The notes: generated by a model from the letters alone, not told the origin. A DNA stretch of 64,000 nt from JBCCTX01 sp964468435 (GCA_964468435.1 CAYXVE010000009.1:55683-119682); one strand, 5' to 3'. Shown: positions 34,562 through 44,736, counted from the first letter of the stretch. Translations and numbers: made by a program.

Positions 34562-35865
34562 TGCATAAGCAAATATTACGTCTGGCTATTCCCAATATCT
34601 TGAGTAATCTGTCTGTCCCTTTACTAGGTATGGTGGATACAGCCCTGATGGGAAGAATGGACAATCCACTGTATCTTGGAGCGATCGCTTTGGGAAGTGT
34701 CGTTTTCAGCTTTCTGTACTGGGGCTTTGGTTTTCTAAGGATGGGAACAACAGGGTTGACAGCGCAGGCTTATGGAAAAAAGCGGAATGACGAGACCGTG
34801 ATGGTATTGGGAAGAGGTCTGAGTATCGCGCTTGTAGGAAGTATATTGCTGATACTTCTTCAAGTTTGGATCGAGCCAATCAGTTTTCGTTTGCTGGCAG
34901 GCGGAAAAGAGGTAGAAGCACTGGCCAGAGAATACTTTCGCATACGGATCTACGCTGCTCCAGCTACACTGGCCTTATATGCATTTCACGGTTGGTTTCT
35001 GGGCTTACAAAATGCGCGTTATCCCATGTGGTTGACCTTATTTGTCAATATCTGCAATATCGTATTCAACATGGCATTGATTTATGGATGGGGTATGAAG
35101 TCAGATGGCGTCGCATTAGGAACAGTCATGGCTCAATACTGTGGCCTGATTATGGCTATTGGTATGCTTATGTACCGCTATAAGTACTACCTTAAGCACT
35201 GGAGCTTGGAGTTATTCCGGGATACAGCAGATATCAGACAGTTTTTCAGCGTAAATGCAGATATTTTTGTCAGAACTGTATGTCTGATTTTTACGTTTGC
35301 TTATTTCACTTCAATGGCAGCCAGTCTGGGGTCTGACATACTTGCAGCCAATCAGATTTTATTGCAATATTTTTATCTAATGTCTTTTGGCGTGGATGGT
35401 TTTGCATTTGCTGCAGAGAGTCTGGTAGGTAGATTTAAAGGGTCTTCAGAATCTGAAAAACTTCAGCAAGCCATACGAGGACTAGTCATGTGGGGGATGG
35501 GGATCGGCATAGTATTCTCTTTAATATATCTATTGGCTGGTTCATCATTATTATGGTTGTTTACAGACCAGGAAACCGTCATTCACACGGCAAAGGAATA
35601 TGTAAAATGGCTGGCATTGATTCCTGTATTGGGAGCTGCTGCCTTTATGTGGGATGGCATCTATATAGGGGCTACCGCTACGCGAGCGATGCGTAATACC
35701 ATGTTATTGTCAACAATGGTATTTTTCTTTCCCCTGGCTTATGGGGGGGTAGGGATATGGGGCAACCATGCACTGTGGTTGTCAATGGCTGTCTTTATGG
35801 CCTCGCGTAGTATCCTGCTTACCCTGCTATCAACACGAGAAATATTTCAAAAAGCGTTGATCTAG
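34561..35865 (+). CDS. MATE-family efflux transporter
   Basis: 434 residues, 12 predicted helices. It starts MHKQILRLAIPNILSNLSVP, the conserved N-terminal MATE pattern, followed by LLGMVDTALMGRM, and GTTGLTAQAYGKK; the second half has ILAANQILLQYFYLMSFGVD and FAFAAESLVGRFKG. It belongs to the DinF-like branch, which exchanges sodium or protons for organic cations. It is coupled to the EamA gene. No terminator is obvious in the 260 bases that follow. Confidence 0.94.
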   Translation: MHKQILRLAIPNILSNLSVPLLGMVDTALMGRMDNPLYLGAIALGSVVFSFLYWGFGFLRMGTTGLTAQAYGKKRNDETVMVLGRGLSIALVGSILLILLQVWIEPISFRLLAGGKEVEALAREYFRIRIYAAPATLALYAFHGWFLGLQNARYPMWLTLFVNICNIVFNMALIYGWGMKSDGVALGTVMAQYCGLIMAIGMLMYRYKYYLKHWSLELFRDTADIRQFFSVNADIFVRTVCLIFTFAYFTSMAASLGSDILAANQILLQYFYLMSFGVDGFAFAAESLVGRFKGSSESEKLQQAIRGLVMWGMGIGIVFSLIYLLAGSSLLWLFTDQETVIHTAKEYVKWLALIPVLGAAAFMWDGIYIGATATRAMRNTMLLSTMVFFFPLAYGGVGIWGNHALWLSMAVFMASRSILLTLLSTREIFQKALI

Positions 35866-36126
35866 GTTGAAAATTTCCACAAAGCTCAATAAGTAATTTG
35901 AAAAATAACTACCAATCATAGGTTTCTTTGAGGGAAAGATACAATCTCCAGTCATTTATTTTAAAAAATTAATATATAAATATAGGGACATTGCTATCAT
36001 ATGAAATTTTTATATCTTTAGTATAAATCTTTCAGGCATATGTAACTTTCAGACTACTAATCTATATTAATTATACTGTACACTGTTTTAGCAACCATTT
36101 ACAAACCTAAATAACTACCAAACCTT
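35866..36126. other. Leader region of the SusCD operon
   Basis: 261 very AT-rich bases. A 13-base direct repeat, AAATAACTACCAA, is at 35903-35915 and 36109-36121, the second copy ending five bases before the susC ATG. I find no clear TAnnTTTG promoter. No small gene is apparent. Confidence 0.4.
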
Positions 36127-39100
36127 ATGAATCACAATTTATTACTATGCTGCTGTCTTATGCTATGGGGGTATATCAACCTCAGCGCACAGACAAACGT
36201 GACTGGCAAAGTCATCAATGAAGATGACGATCCACTTGTAGGCGCAAATGTATTGGTCAAAGGAACTACTGTGGGTTCACTTACAGATACTGACGGTGAG
36301 TTTACCCTGACGAGCATCGCAGAGGATGCAGTCCTCGTTGTCAGCTATCTGGGCTATGTAAAAAAAGAAGTCCTTGTCAACAATCAAAGCGAATTGACAA
36401 TCCAACTGGAAGTAGATGAAACATCGTTGGATGAAGTAGTCGTCATGGGGTATGGAACGCAAAAGAAATCAGATGTGACAGGCTCTGTAGCAAAGGTAGA
36501 TGCAGAAGAGCTCATGGAGCGACCCGTTACAAACGTCACCCAGGCTTTGCAGGGTAGAGTTGCTGGTGTCGAGGTGCTCAACACTTCCCCTGCACCTGGC
36601 AATAATGCCCGCATACGGATTAGGGGAATTAACAGCCTGAATACCAATAAGGAGCCTCTAGTCGTAGTCGATGGCATCATTGGTGTCGATTTGGGCGTGA
36701 TCAATCCCAATGACATAGAGTCGCTGGAAGTGCTCAAAGATGCATCTGCCACAGCTATCTATGGGGCGAGAGGTGCCAATGGTGTTATTATCGTTACGAC
36801 AAAAAGAGGTAACTCAGGTAGCCCCCGGGTTGAGTACAATGGATTTGTTACATTTGCTTCTCGCAGAGGATCTGTGGAGACACTAGATGCAGAAGGATTC
36901 ATGAAAGTGTGGAATGAAGCTTATTCCAATGCAGAAAAGTATGATCCTATTGGATTCGAACAGGGAAAATATTCCACATTCGATCCGGCAGATTACCCTA
37001 GGTTATTTGATGAGGCAGGTAATCCCATTTACGACACCAACTGGGAGGATGAAGTATATCGCAACACTGTTTCTTCTAATCATAACATTTCGATTAATGG
37101 TGGCACGGAGCAAACCCAGTATTATCTGTCAGTCAATTATGCGGATGATAATGGGATCATGATCAACTCGTCCAATGACCGTTACTCAGCAAAGTTGGCA
37201 TTGGACAGCAAAGTAACCGACAGGCTGACAGTGGGAGCAAGTATTTTAGGAGTTAGAAACATTCAGAATTCTATACATGAATCTAACGGAGCGCTGAATG
37301 TACCTCGTTTGGTCGTGGAAATGGTACCGATCCTGCCCGTAAAGTATCCCGACGGAACGTGGAGTAAAAACAATGATTTTTATTCTTCTGCTGAAGGGGA
37401 TAATCCCGTACGTGTAGCCCAGGAGCGGTACTCAAACCGGACTACTAATCAGTTGTATGGAGATGCATTTCTCGAGGTCAAGATTCTGGATAATCTGACA
37501 TTCAGAACACAGTTCAGCTCGATTTTGGACAATTTCAAGCGAAACTTTTATTCGGGACGCGAGCTGCGAAATCTATCTGCTGATCAAAGAGGTAGAGCAG
37601 AAGTATATTCCCGTACCAGGTTGTACTGGCAGAGTGAAAACTACCTTACCTGGGATCAGGACTTTGGCAGACTGTCGTTGGTCGGTCTGTTGGGGGCTTC
37701 CTGGTTGAAAGATGAAAGTGAGGACCTTCGGGTTTATGCAGAAAATTTTCTGGATGATTTCTATCAGTGGCGGAATCTTTCAGCAGCAGGCAATATACCT
37801 CAGGGAGGTATTTTTGGCAATACCAATGGATACCAGATCAACTCATATTTTACGCGTTGGAGCATGAACTTTGATCAGCGCTACTTGTTGACCTTCACAG
37901 GTCGGTACGATGGCTCATCCCGCTTTGGGAAAAATAATAAATATGCATTTTTTCCATCTGTTGGGGTGGCTTGGCGCATTTCTGAAGAGCCCTTCTTTCA
38001 AAGCTCGCTCATTTCTAATCTGAAACTGAGAAGTAGCCTCGGATTTACAGGCAATCAGGAGTTTGGCTCATTTGAGTCTCTTCAGATTCTGAGTACGTCC
38101 AATGTACTATTTGGAGATGGGCTGGAGACTGCTCTGTTCCGGAGTAGCTTCGGTAATGAAGACCTGCAGTGGGAGACGACTCGCCAGATTGATATTGGGC
38201 TGGAGTTGGAACTTCTGCAGGGTCGCTTCAACATGGAAGTAGATGTTTACCGCAAAAAAACAGATGATCTGCTGCTCAGTGCTCCATTGCCCTATACAGT
38301 AGGGGTGAACTCGGTCAGGAGAAATATCGGAAGTGTGCAAAATCAAGGGCTGGAGATCTCTTTAGGTGCAAGGATTATTGAGCGTCCCAGCTTTTCCTGG
38401 GATATGCGAGTCAACTGGGCGGCTAATCGCAATGAGGTATTGGAGTTGGTTAACAACAATGCAGACATCTTCCCGGGTCCCTGGTTTCTGGGCCAGACCA
38501 ACATCATCCGGGTAGGAGAACCTATCGGTTCTATCTGGGGAAAAACCCGTTTGGGAACATGGGATATAGATGGGGCAGAAGAAGCAGGGCGCTATAACAG
38601 ACTTCCGGGAGATTTGAAGATTAAGGATCTTAACGAAGATGGACAGATCAATCGGGATGATGAGACCATCATCGGGCAGATGTATCCAGATTGGGTTGGA
38701 AACATCACCAATCAATTCAAGTTCAAGCGTTTCGATTTACTTATGGAGTGGAGATTCTCCGTCGGCAATGATGTGATCAACGCCACCAAACACTCTGCAG
38801 AAGACCGCCAGACCCTGACTAATAGTCTGGCAACAGTACTGGATGCATGGACTCCTGAAAATCAAGACACCTACATTGCTGAGGCAAGAGCCTGGGGTAC
38901 CTATTACACGACTAACATGGACACCTGGTGGGTGGAGGACGGCTCTTTTGCGCGTTTACAAAACCTGGCCATCGGATACAATTTTGCCCCTGGGCTCCTA
39001 CAAAATGTAGGCATCTCAAATCTTAGGACGTATGTCTCAGGGACCAACTTGCTATTATTCACAGATTATACCAATTATGATCCCGAGGTAGAAACGTATG

Positions 39101-39183
39101 GATATTCGCATGCAATTGGACTAGATTTTTATCCTTATGCTAAACCTCGCTCTATCATTGTTGGAGCCAATGTATCATTTTAA
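36127..39183 (+). CDS. SusC/RagA-family TonB-dependent outer-membrane transporter
   Basis: 1018 residues. Signal peptide 1-22 (ends YINLSAQ). A carboxypeptidase-regulatory-like domain follows (GKVINEDDDPLVGANVLVKG, LVVSYLGYVKKEV), then a TonB-box segment DEVVVMGYGTQKKSDVTGSV, the plug domain (IRIRGINSLNTNKEPLVVVD, IESLEVLKDASATAIYGARG), and a 22-strand barrel ending in FYPYAKPRSIIVGANVSF. It imports a bulky nutrient, usually a glycan or peptide, with SusD as lid. No glycosidase, protease, sensor or sigma pair is adjacent, so the substrate cannot be predicted. Confidence 0.96.
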   Translation: MNHNLLLCCCLMLWGYINLSAQTNVTGKVINEDDDPLVGANVLVKGTTVGSLTDTDGEFTLTSIAEDAVLVVSYLGYVKKEVLVNNQSELTIQLEVDETSLDEVVVMGYGTQKKSDVTGSVAKVDAEELMERPVTNVTQALQGRVAGVEVLNTSPAPGNNARIRIRGINSLNTNKEPLVVVDGIIGVDLGVINPNDIESLEVLKDASATAIYGARGANGVIIVTTKRGNSGSPRVEYNGFVTFASRRGSVETLDAEGFMKVWNEAYSNAEKYDPIGFEQGKYSTFDPADYPRLFDEAGNPIYDTNWEDEVYRNTVSSNHNISINGGTEQTQYYLSVNYADDNGIMINSSNDRYSAKLALDSKVTDRLTVGASILGVRNIQNSIHESNGALNVPRLVVEMVPILPVKYPDGTWSKNNDFYSSAEGDNPVRVAQERYSNRTTNQLYGDAFLEVKILDNLTFRTQFSSILDNFKRNFYSGRELRNLSADQRGRAEVYSRTRLYWQSENYLTWDQDFGRLSLVGLLGASWLKDESEDLRVYAENFLDDFYQWRNLSAAGNIPQGGIFGNTNGYQINSYFTRWSMNFDQRYLLTFTGRYDGSSRFGKNNKYAFFPSVGVAWRISEEPFFQSSLISNLKLRSSLGFTGNQEFGSFESLQILSTSNVLFGDGLETALFRSSFGNEDLQWETTRQIDIGLELELLQGRFNMEVDVYRKKTDDLLLSAPLPYTVGVNSVRRNIGSVQNQGLEISLGARIIERPSFSWDMRVNWAANRNEVLELVNNNADIFPGPWFLGQTNIIRVGEPIGSIWGKTRLGTWDIDGAEEAGRYNRLPGDLKIKDLNEDGQINRDDETIIGQMYPDWVGNITNQFKFKRFDLLMEWRFSVGNDVINATKHSAEDRQTLTNSLATVLDAWTPENQDTYIAEARAWGTYYTTNMDTWWVEDGSFARLQNLAIGYNFAPGLLQNVGISNLRTYVSGTNLLLFTDYTNYDPEVETYGYSHAIGLDFYPYAKPRSIIVGANVSF

Positions 39184-39240
39184 TAAAAGTATCTAGAATC
39201 AATAATATTTTAAATATTAATTTTTTATAAAAAATATATT

Positions 39241-40746
39241 ATGAAAAAATATAATTATTACCACATAGTTTTTATGTTCTTGATGGTCGGTGGTTTCCTC
39301 TCCTGCGATGAGTTTCTAGAAGAAGATCCCAACGAATTCACAACTGAAGCTAATTTGACGAGCCGGGAAGTAGCGAGTGCTTATGCCAACAGTGCATACA
39401 CAGAGCTCGGTGTCCTGGCGATGGGATCTTCAGGTTGGGGAGGCTCTACACTGGGTATGCTCGAATACATGACTGGGAAGGCGACAGGAGTTCCACAAAC
39501 AGAAGCTTTTCGATTTAACGAACTGAGATTTGATGACAATGCTTTTTACATCAACGACTACTGGAGAAGATTGTATCGGGGTGTGCAAAACACCAACCTG
39601 GCCATAGAGAAAATCCCGGAGTTTGACATCCTTTCTGAGCAGGAAAAGACCATTTTTCTAGCTGAGATTCGTACTATGCGTGCCTTTTACTACTTCATAC
39701 TGGTAAAAATATTTGGAGATGTTCCCAAGATTGCGGAAGTAACTGCCTCACTCGACGAAATTGAGGCATCGAGATCACCTGTCAAAGAGATCTATGACGA
39801 GATCATTATCCCCGATCTTTTGTTTGCTGAGAGTTCTGCTTTGCCTATGTCAGACAATAGTGGAAGGGTATCAATGGGCTTTGTCAAGACGCTGCTAGCG
39901 GATGTGTATCTGACTTATGCAGGGTATCCAGTCAGAGGAGGAGACGAAAGTTATGCTGCTGCTGCACAAAGGGCACGAGAGGTCATTGAAAGTGGAGCTT
40001 TTGAGCTCTTTTCCAGCTATGAAGAATTGAGAAATCCCAGCATGGAGAATAGTGGGGAAATCGTTTTTCAGATCCAGTTTGACAAATCCAATAGTTCCAA
40101 TCCCATTACGCCCAGATGCCTCCCACTGGGATTGGATATCAGTGCTGCTTATGCCGATGAATATGGAGGAATTGTTCCACATCCAGATTTTGTCAGTTCC
40201 TTTCCTGAGGGAGATCTGAGAACTGCCAACGGAAATTTTTTCATGTATGAATACCTTCCCAATAGGCCCGATGCCCGTCTCAAATCATTAGGGGGACCTT
40301 ATATTCAAAAATACTACGATCAACCTGCCGTAGATGAGGATGCACGATCTGAGGTAAACTTCACAATCTACCGATTAGCCGACGCAATGCTTCTATATGC
40401 CGAGGCTAGCAATCGTGCCAACCAGGGACCTGATGCAATGGCGGTGGAAATGGTCAACATGATACGGAGTCGTGCAGGTTTGCCTGAGATTTCCACTATG
40501 TCATTCGAGGAGTTTGAGCAGGAAGTCTGGTCGCAACGGTATTTTGAATTGTGTTTTGAAGGTAAAATGTGGTTTGATATGATTCGCACGCGTAAAATTC
40601 GAGATGAAGCGACTCAGCAATTCGTAGACTATGTGGGATATACAAATCTGTATGGGGGAGTATATGAGGAAAAACATCTCCTAATGCCAATTCCCGTGAG
40701 AGAATTGGATAACAACAGTGCGCTCACACAGAACCCAGGATATTAA
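39241..40746 (+). CDS. SusD/RagB-family nutrient-binding lipoprotein
   Basis: 501 residues. Lipoprotein signal with cysteine at about 22 (FLMVGGFLSCDEFLEEDPNE, the usual 'C..FLe..P' start). Family blocks: WRRLYRGVQNTNLAIEKIPE, AEIRTMRAFYYFILVKIFGD, FVKTLLADVYLTYAGYP, and the C-terminal YRLADAMLLYAEASNRANQG and RYFELCFEGKMWFDMIRT. It is surface exposed, caps the SusC channel and binds ligand. It lies 57 bases downstream of susC and is followed by a strong terminator, so the operon has just two genes. Confidence 0.96.
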   Translation: MKKYNYYHIVFMFLMVGGFLSCDEFLEEDPNEFTTEANLTSREVASAYANSAYTELGVLAMGSSGWGGSTLGMLEYMTGKATGVPQTEAFRFNELRFDDNAFYINDYWRRLYRGVQNTNLAIEKIPEFDILSEQEKTIFLAEIRTMRAFYYFILVKIFGDVPKIAEVTASLDEIEASRSPVKEIYDEIIIPDLLFAESSALPMSDNSGRVSMGFVKTLLADVYLTYAGYPVRGGDESYAAAAQRAREVIESGAFELFSSYEELRNPSMENSGEIVFQIQFDKSNSSNPITPRCLPLGLDISAAYADEYGGIVPHPDFVSSFPEGDLRTANGNFFMYEYLPNRPDARLKSLGGPYIQKYYDQPAVDEDARSEVNFTIYRLADAMLLYAEASNRANQGPDAMAVEMVNMIRSRAGLPEISTMSFEEFEQEVWSQRYFELCFEGKMWFDMIRTRKIRDEATQQFVDYVGYTNLYGGVYEEKHLLMPIPVRELDNNSALTQNPGY

Positions 40747-40775
40747 TTGCTGTAATTGTAATACATATTGAGATC

Positions 40776-40814
40776 AAGAGGAAGTCTGTTTTCAGGCTTC
40801 CTCTTAATTTTTTG
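40776..40814 (+). terminator. Intrinsic terminator of the SusCD operon
   Basis: AAGAGGAAGTCTG (40776-40788) pairs with CAGGCTTCCTCTT (40793-40805), 13 pairs including one G-U, with a TTTT loop, followed by AATTTTTT. Confidence 0.9.
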
Positions 40815-40965
40815 GGAGCAAAAAAACATAGTCATATTCACGCTATGCTGTTAGGCGCTTTCTTATCCAATGGCTAGTACTATTCCGGTTAATCGCTTCA
40901 AAAATTGTTTTATATTGATCACTAATCCCGTGTGAAGTGAGAACAAACTTCCAAACAGATGCAAT

Positions 40966-41922
40966 ATGGAACATATCCCAACGATTATTGATCAGACAGA
41001 AATCACAGCAGCTGCAGAACGCATAAAACCTTACATTCACCGTACTCCTATACTTACAAGCAAGTGCATAGATGAAATCTCAGGTGCGCAAATCTTGTTT
41101 AAGTGTGAAAATTTTCAGAAGATAGGTGCCTTTAAGATCAGAGGTGCTCTTAATACGATATTTTCTCTGCAAGAGGAAGCATGTGGCAAGGGAGTCGCTA
41201 CGCATTCTTCGGGTAATCATGCTCAGGCAGTAGCATTAGGAGCAAAGCTCAGGTATACATCGGCATGGATCGTAATGCCCAGGACAGCACCCAAAGTCAA
41301 ACGTGCGGCCGTTGAAGGGTATGGAGCAACAGTGATAACTTGTGAACCTACATTGGAGGCCCGGGAGTCTACCTTGCAGAAAGTTGTTGAAGAGACTGGT
41401 GCGGTCTTTATCCATCCCTACAACGACTGGCGAGTGATTGCAGGACAAGCTACAGCTGGGATGGAATTAATCGAAGATACTGATTTGCTGGATATACTCA
41501 TGGCACCGGTCGGAGGGGGAGGCTTGCTCAGTGGCACAGCGCTTTCCAGCCATTATTTTTCACCGAGTACGCAGGTTATTGGCGCAGAACCTGCAGGTGC
41601 AGATGATGCTTATCGGAGTTTTACTTCTGGAACCCTCATGCCCAGTATAGATCCCAAAACGATAGCTGATGGCTTGTTGACTTCTCTGGGAGACAAAACC
41701 TTCACAGTTATCAGACAATATGTAGATGACATACTTACGGTTGAAGAGGATCTGATCATCGAAGCCATGCGACTCATCTGGGAACGCATGAAGATTATCA
41801 TTGAACCTTCGTGCGCTGTGCCATTGGCTGTTGTGTTGAAGTATCCAGAGCGTTTTGCAGGTAAAAAAGTAGGGATCATTATCACAGGAGGTAATGTAGA
41901 TCTTGATAAACTGCCGTTTTAG
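40966..41922 (+). CDS. PLP-dependent threonine/serine dehydratase
   Basis: 318 residues of fold type II: HRTPILTSKCIDE, FKCENFQKIGAFKIRGALNT with Schiff-base lysine K57, SSGNHAQAVALGAKL, GGGGLLSG phosphate loop, and GGNVDLDKLPF at the end. It has no C-terminal ACT domain, so it is the short catabolic or serine racemase-like form rather than the isoleucine-feedback IlvA. Expected reaction: L-threonine or L-serine to a 2-oxo acid plus ammonia, or serine racemisation. It is transcribed alone; 95 bases follow before mogA. Confidence 0.93.
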   Translation: MEHIPTIIDQTEITAAAERIKPYIHRTPILTSKCIDEISGAQILFKCENFQKIGAFKIRGALNTIFSLQEEACGKGVATHSSGNHAQAVALGAKLRYTSAWIVMPRTAPKVKRAAVEGYGATVITCEPTLEARESTLQKVVEETGAVFIHPYNDWRVIAGQATAGMELIEDTDLLDILMAPVGGGGLLSGTALSSHYFSPSTQVIGAEPAGADDAYRSFTSGTLMPSIDPKTIADGLLTSLGDKTFTVIRQYVDDILTVEEDLIIEAMRLIWERMKIIIEPSCAVPLAVVLKYPERFAGKKVGIIITGGNVDLDKLPF

Positions 41923-42017
41923 AAGAACGAGGATGATAGACAAGCGATGATTGCGATAAAAGATCATTATTCGCGAATAATCTTATCTTTACATTCCAAA
42001 AAATTACTGCATAAAAC

Positions 42018-42545
42018 GTGGAAATTAACATAGGTATCATCAACGTTTCAGATCGAGCCAGTAAGGGTATATATGAGGATATACCCGGTAAAGCGATCAA
42101 ACAAACCCTTACAGAATATATCACTTCACCCTGGGAGGCCGTGTACCGGGTTATTCCTGATGAGCAGGATCAGATTGAGCAAACCCTGATCGAAATGGCT
42201 GATCAGGAGGGTTGTTGTCTGATTGTAACTTCAGGCGGGACGGGCCCAGCGCTACGAGATGTAACACCAGAAGCGACAGAAGCCGTTTGTCAAAAGATGA
42301 TGCCTGGATTTGGGGAGTTGATGCGACGGGAGAGTTTGAGGTATGTACCTACTGCCATATTGTCCCGCCAGACGGCAGGTATCAGGAATCAGACACTCAT
42401 TATCAATTTACCTGGCAAACCCAAAGCTATCCGGGAGTGTCTTGATGCTGTTTTTCCGGCTGTACCGTATTGTATTGATCTCATAGGCGGTCCTTATCTG
42501 GAGTGCGATGAAACGGTTATCAAACCATTTAGACCAAAGTCCTGA
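42018..42545 (+). CDS. mogA: Molybdopterin adenylyltransferase
   Basis: 175 residues, GTG start. MogA/MoaB fold: NIGIINVSDRASKGIYEDIP, LIVTSGGTGPALRDVTPEAT (the SGGTG nucleotide loop), GFGELMRRESL and INLPGKPKAIRECLDAVFPA. It adenylylates molybdopterin before molybdenum insertion. It implies that the organism still makes molybdenum cofactor, although the ModA-like gene at 11.2 kb is broken, so molybdate would have to enter another way or through a second system. No other moa/moe gene is in the window. Confidence 0.92.
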   Translation: MEINIGIINVSDRASKGIYEDIPGKAIKQTLTEYITSPWEAVYRVIPDEQDQIEQTLIEMADQEGCCLIVTSGGTGPALRDVTPEATEAVCQKMMPGFGELMRRESLRYVPTAILSRQTAGIRNQTLIINLPGKPKAIRECLDAVFPAVPYCIDLIGGPYLECDETVIKPFRPKS

Positions 42546-42566
42546 AGAAAGATTCATACATTATGT

Positions 42567-42574
42567 TAAATTTG
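42567..42574 (+). promoter_or_regulatory. Probable -7 element upstream of the 6-pyruvoyltetrahydropterin synthase-like gene
   Basis: TAAATTTG fits TAnnTTTG and lies 37 bases before the ATG. No exact TTTG is found 19 bases upstream; the best is CTGA at 42542. The promoter is therefore only half supported. Confidence 0.35.
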
Positions 42575-42611
42575 TACCCTGAATAAAGCAACTAGTGGGA
42601 ACAAACGGGTT

Positions 42612-43037
42612 ATGAAAGTAACAATATGCAGAAAAGCATTTTTCAATGCTACACATAGATTACACAATCCCAGATGGAGCCAGGAAAAAAACGAACAGGT
42701 ATTTGGCGTTTGTAACAGTAAAAATTACCACGGGCATAATTATGAGCTGATTGTGAAACTTACGGGGGAGGTAGATCCTGAGACAGGCTTAGTTATGGAT
42801 CTGAGAGATCTCTCAGAGATTATCGATGAGCATGTGAAGTCGCGCTATGATCACAGAAATCTGTTTGAAGATGTGGAGGATTTCAGGGAAATCAATCCCA
42901 GTACAGAAAATATGGCTATTAAAATCTGGGAGATTCTTAGGGGAACAATTTCCGAAAAGTACGATATCCATATTACCCTGTACGAGACTATGAAAAACTT
43001 TGTCGAGTACAGTGGTCCTGATCACGGAAATCAATGA
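42612..43037 (+). CDS. 6-pyruvoyltetrahydropterin/6-carboxytetrahydropterin synthase family protein
   Basis: 141 residues. Zinc-binding histidines are in FFNATHRLHN and NYHGHNYELIVKL, and the Cys of FGVCNSKNYHGHN is at the catalytic position; DHRNLFEDVEDF, NPSTENMAIKIWE and LYETMKNFVEY complete the T-fold. It converts dihydroneopterin triphosphate to 6-carboxytetrahydropterin (queuosine pathway, QueD) or 6-pyruvoyltetrahydropterin. The eukaryote-like ENMAI..W.IL form is common in Bacteroidota and cannot be assigned to one pathway from sequence alone. Confidence 0.92.
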   Translation: MKVTICRKAFFNATHRLHNPRWSQEKNEQVFGVCNSKNYHGHNYELIVKLTGEVDPETGLVMDLRDLSEIIDEHVKSRYDHRNLFEDVEDFREINPSTENMAIKIWEILRGTISEKYDIHITLYETMKNFVEYSGPDHGNQ

Positions 43038-43120
43038 TTTTGTTGAACTACCAGCACAAATTGAGCTAAAAAAATATAGTTTTGTCCGTCGAAAACACAG
43101 GATAGCTACAACACCAGATT

Positions 43121-44644
43121 ATGGATCATAAAAATTCCTATAGAGAGCGTTTTCCAGTTTATATTTTCAATTCACTTACCCGGCAGAAAGAGATATTTAC
43201 GCCCATTAACAGGGGTCATGTTGGCATGTATGTATGTGGACCTACAGTATATGGTGATCCCCATCTCGGACATGCCCGCGCAGCCATTACATTTGATTTG
43301 GTTTTCAGGTATTTTCGCTTTTTGGGGTATAAGGTTCGATATGTCCGCAATATTACAGACGTAGGCCATCTTGAAGATGAGGTGAACGAAGAGGGGGAAG
43401 ATAAGATATTGAAAAAAGCACGCCTTGATCAGCTGGAACCGATGGAGATTGTACAATATTATACCAACCGGTACCACGATGCAATGGCTATGCTCAATAC
43501 GCTACCTCCAAGTATTGAAAGCACGGCGACTGGTCATATCAGTGAACAGATCCAGATGGTGCAGCAGATTCTGGAAAATGGATGGGCCTATGAGGTTGAT
43601 GGATCTGTGTATTTTGATCTGGAAAAGTATAGTAAATCTCATGATTATGGAACTCTATCTGGAAAAGTACTCGAAGAATTACAGAGTGGTAGCCGTACGC
43701 TGGACGGTCAGAGTGAGAAACGTGGTACGCATGATTTTGCATTGTGGAAAAAGGCAAAGCCTGAACACATCATGCGTTGGCCTTCTCCTTGGGGATGGGG
43801 GTTTCCAGGTTGGCATATTGAGTGTACAGCGATGAGCACTAAGTATCTAGGGGTTCCATTTGATGTTCATGGAGGTGGACTTGATCTCCAGTTTCCTCAT
43901 CACGAAGCAGAAATCGCTCAATGTAAAGCAGTATATGGAAAGCCTCAGGCCAATTACTGGATGCACAACAACATGCTGACCATTGATGGTGAGAAGATGA
44001 GTAAGTCCAAAGGTAACTTTATCACACTTGAGCAATTGTTTAAAGGCGATCATGAGCTACTGGAGCAGGCTTATCATCCCGTAACGGTAAGGTACTTCAT
44101 GTTGCAAGCTCATTATCACAGTCCGATAGACTTTTCCAATTCTGCTTTGCAAGCAGCAGAAAAAGGGTTAAAACGACTTATGCAAAGTCTGAAGTTACTG
44201 GATAGTATTACATATCCGCCAGTTACTGCTCCTGATGAGGAGTTGGAAAAAGAATTGATGAACATGGCAGATACCTGCTACAGGGAAATGAGCGATGATT
44301 TCAATACTGCGAAAGTTCTAGCAGCATTATTTGAAATGTCTACCAAGATCAATGCTTTGTATCACGGGCAGATCTTGATCCAGAAGGTTTCATCTGAGGT
44401 ATTTGATTATTTCAAGACCACCTATGCTGAATTTTTGCTGGACGTGCTGGGCCTCAAGTCTGAGGATGAAGGTGAGGATCAGGAACGTGTGTCAGGACTG
44501 ATAGAATTGCTGATTGAGATTAGAAAAAGTGCCCGTAAGAATAAGGATTTTCAGACTTCTGATCAGATCAGAGATGATTTAAAATCTCTTGGTGTGTTAC
44601 TTAAGGATGAAAAAAGCGGAGAAACGACCTATACTTTTGAGTAA
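43121..44644 (+). CDS. cysS: Cysteinyl-tRNA synthetase
   Basis: 507 residues, class I synthetase. YVCGPTVYGDPHLGHARAAI contains the zinc Cys and the HIGH-type motif (HLGH), FPHHEAEIAQ holds further zinc ligands, and KMSKSKGNF is the KMSKS loop; a helical C-terminal domain follows (DEELEKELMNMADTCYREMS). It charges tRNA-Cys. Between residues 176 and 200 (LEELQSGSRTLDGQSEKRG) there is the insertion typical of Bacteroidota CysRS. The 83 bases upstream carry no clear promoter, so it may be co-transcribed with the pterin gene. Confidence 0.97.
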   Translation: MDHKNSYRERFPVYIFNSLTRQKEIFTPINRGHVGMYVCGPTVYGDPHLGHARAAITFDLVFRYFRFLGYKVRYVRNITDVGHLEDEVNEEGEDKILKKARLDQLEPMEIVQYYTNRYHDAMAMLNTLPPSIESTATGHISEQIQMVQQILENGWAYEVDGSVYFDLEKYSKSHDYGTLSGKVLEELQSGSRTLDGQSEKRGTHDFALWKKAKPEHIMRWPSPWGWGFPGWHIECTAMSTKYLGVPFDVHGGGLDLQFPHHEAEIAQCKAVYGKPQANYWMHNNMLTIDGEKMSKSKGNFITLEQLFKGDHELLEQAYHPVTVRYFMLQAHYHSPIDFSNSALQAAEKGLKRLMQSLKLLDSITYPPVTAPDEELEKELMNMADTCYREMSDDFNTAKVLAALFEMSTKINALYHGQILIQKVSSEVFDYFKTTYAEFLLDVLGLKSEDEGEDQERVSGLIELLIEIRKSARKNKDFQTSDQIRDDLKSLGVLLKDEKSGETTYTFE

Positions 44645-44666
44645 CATCAGGTTATTTATATATTTG
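44636..44666 (+). promoter_or_regulatory. Bacteroidota-type promoter of the M23 peptidase gene
   Basis: TTTG at 44636-44639 and TATATTTG at 44659-44666 with a spacer of exactly 19 bases, a perfect match to the consensus. The -33 element overlaps the end of cysS. Confidence 0.75.
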
Positions 44667-44736
44667 TCGAAATAACTATATTTTTAACAAAATATTTTCT
44701 TAGTTACCGGCTGTACAAATCCTTACCTGTTTCATT

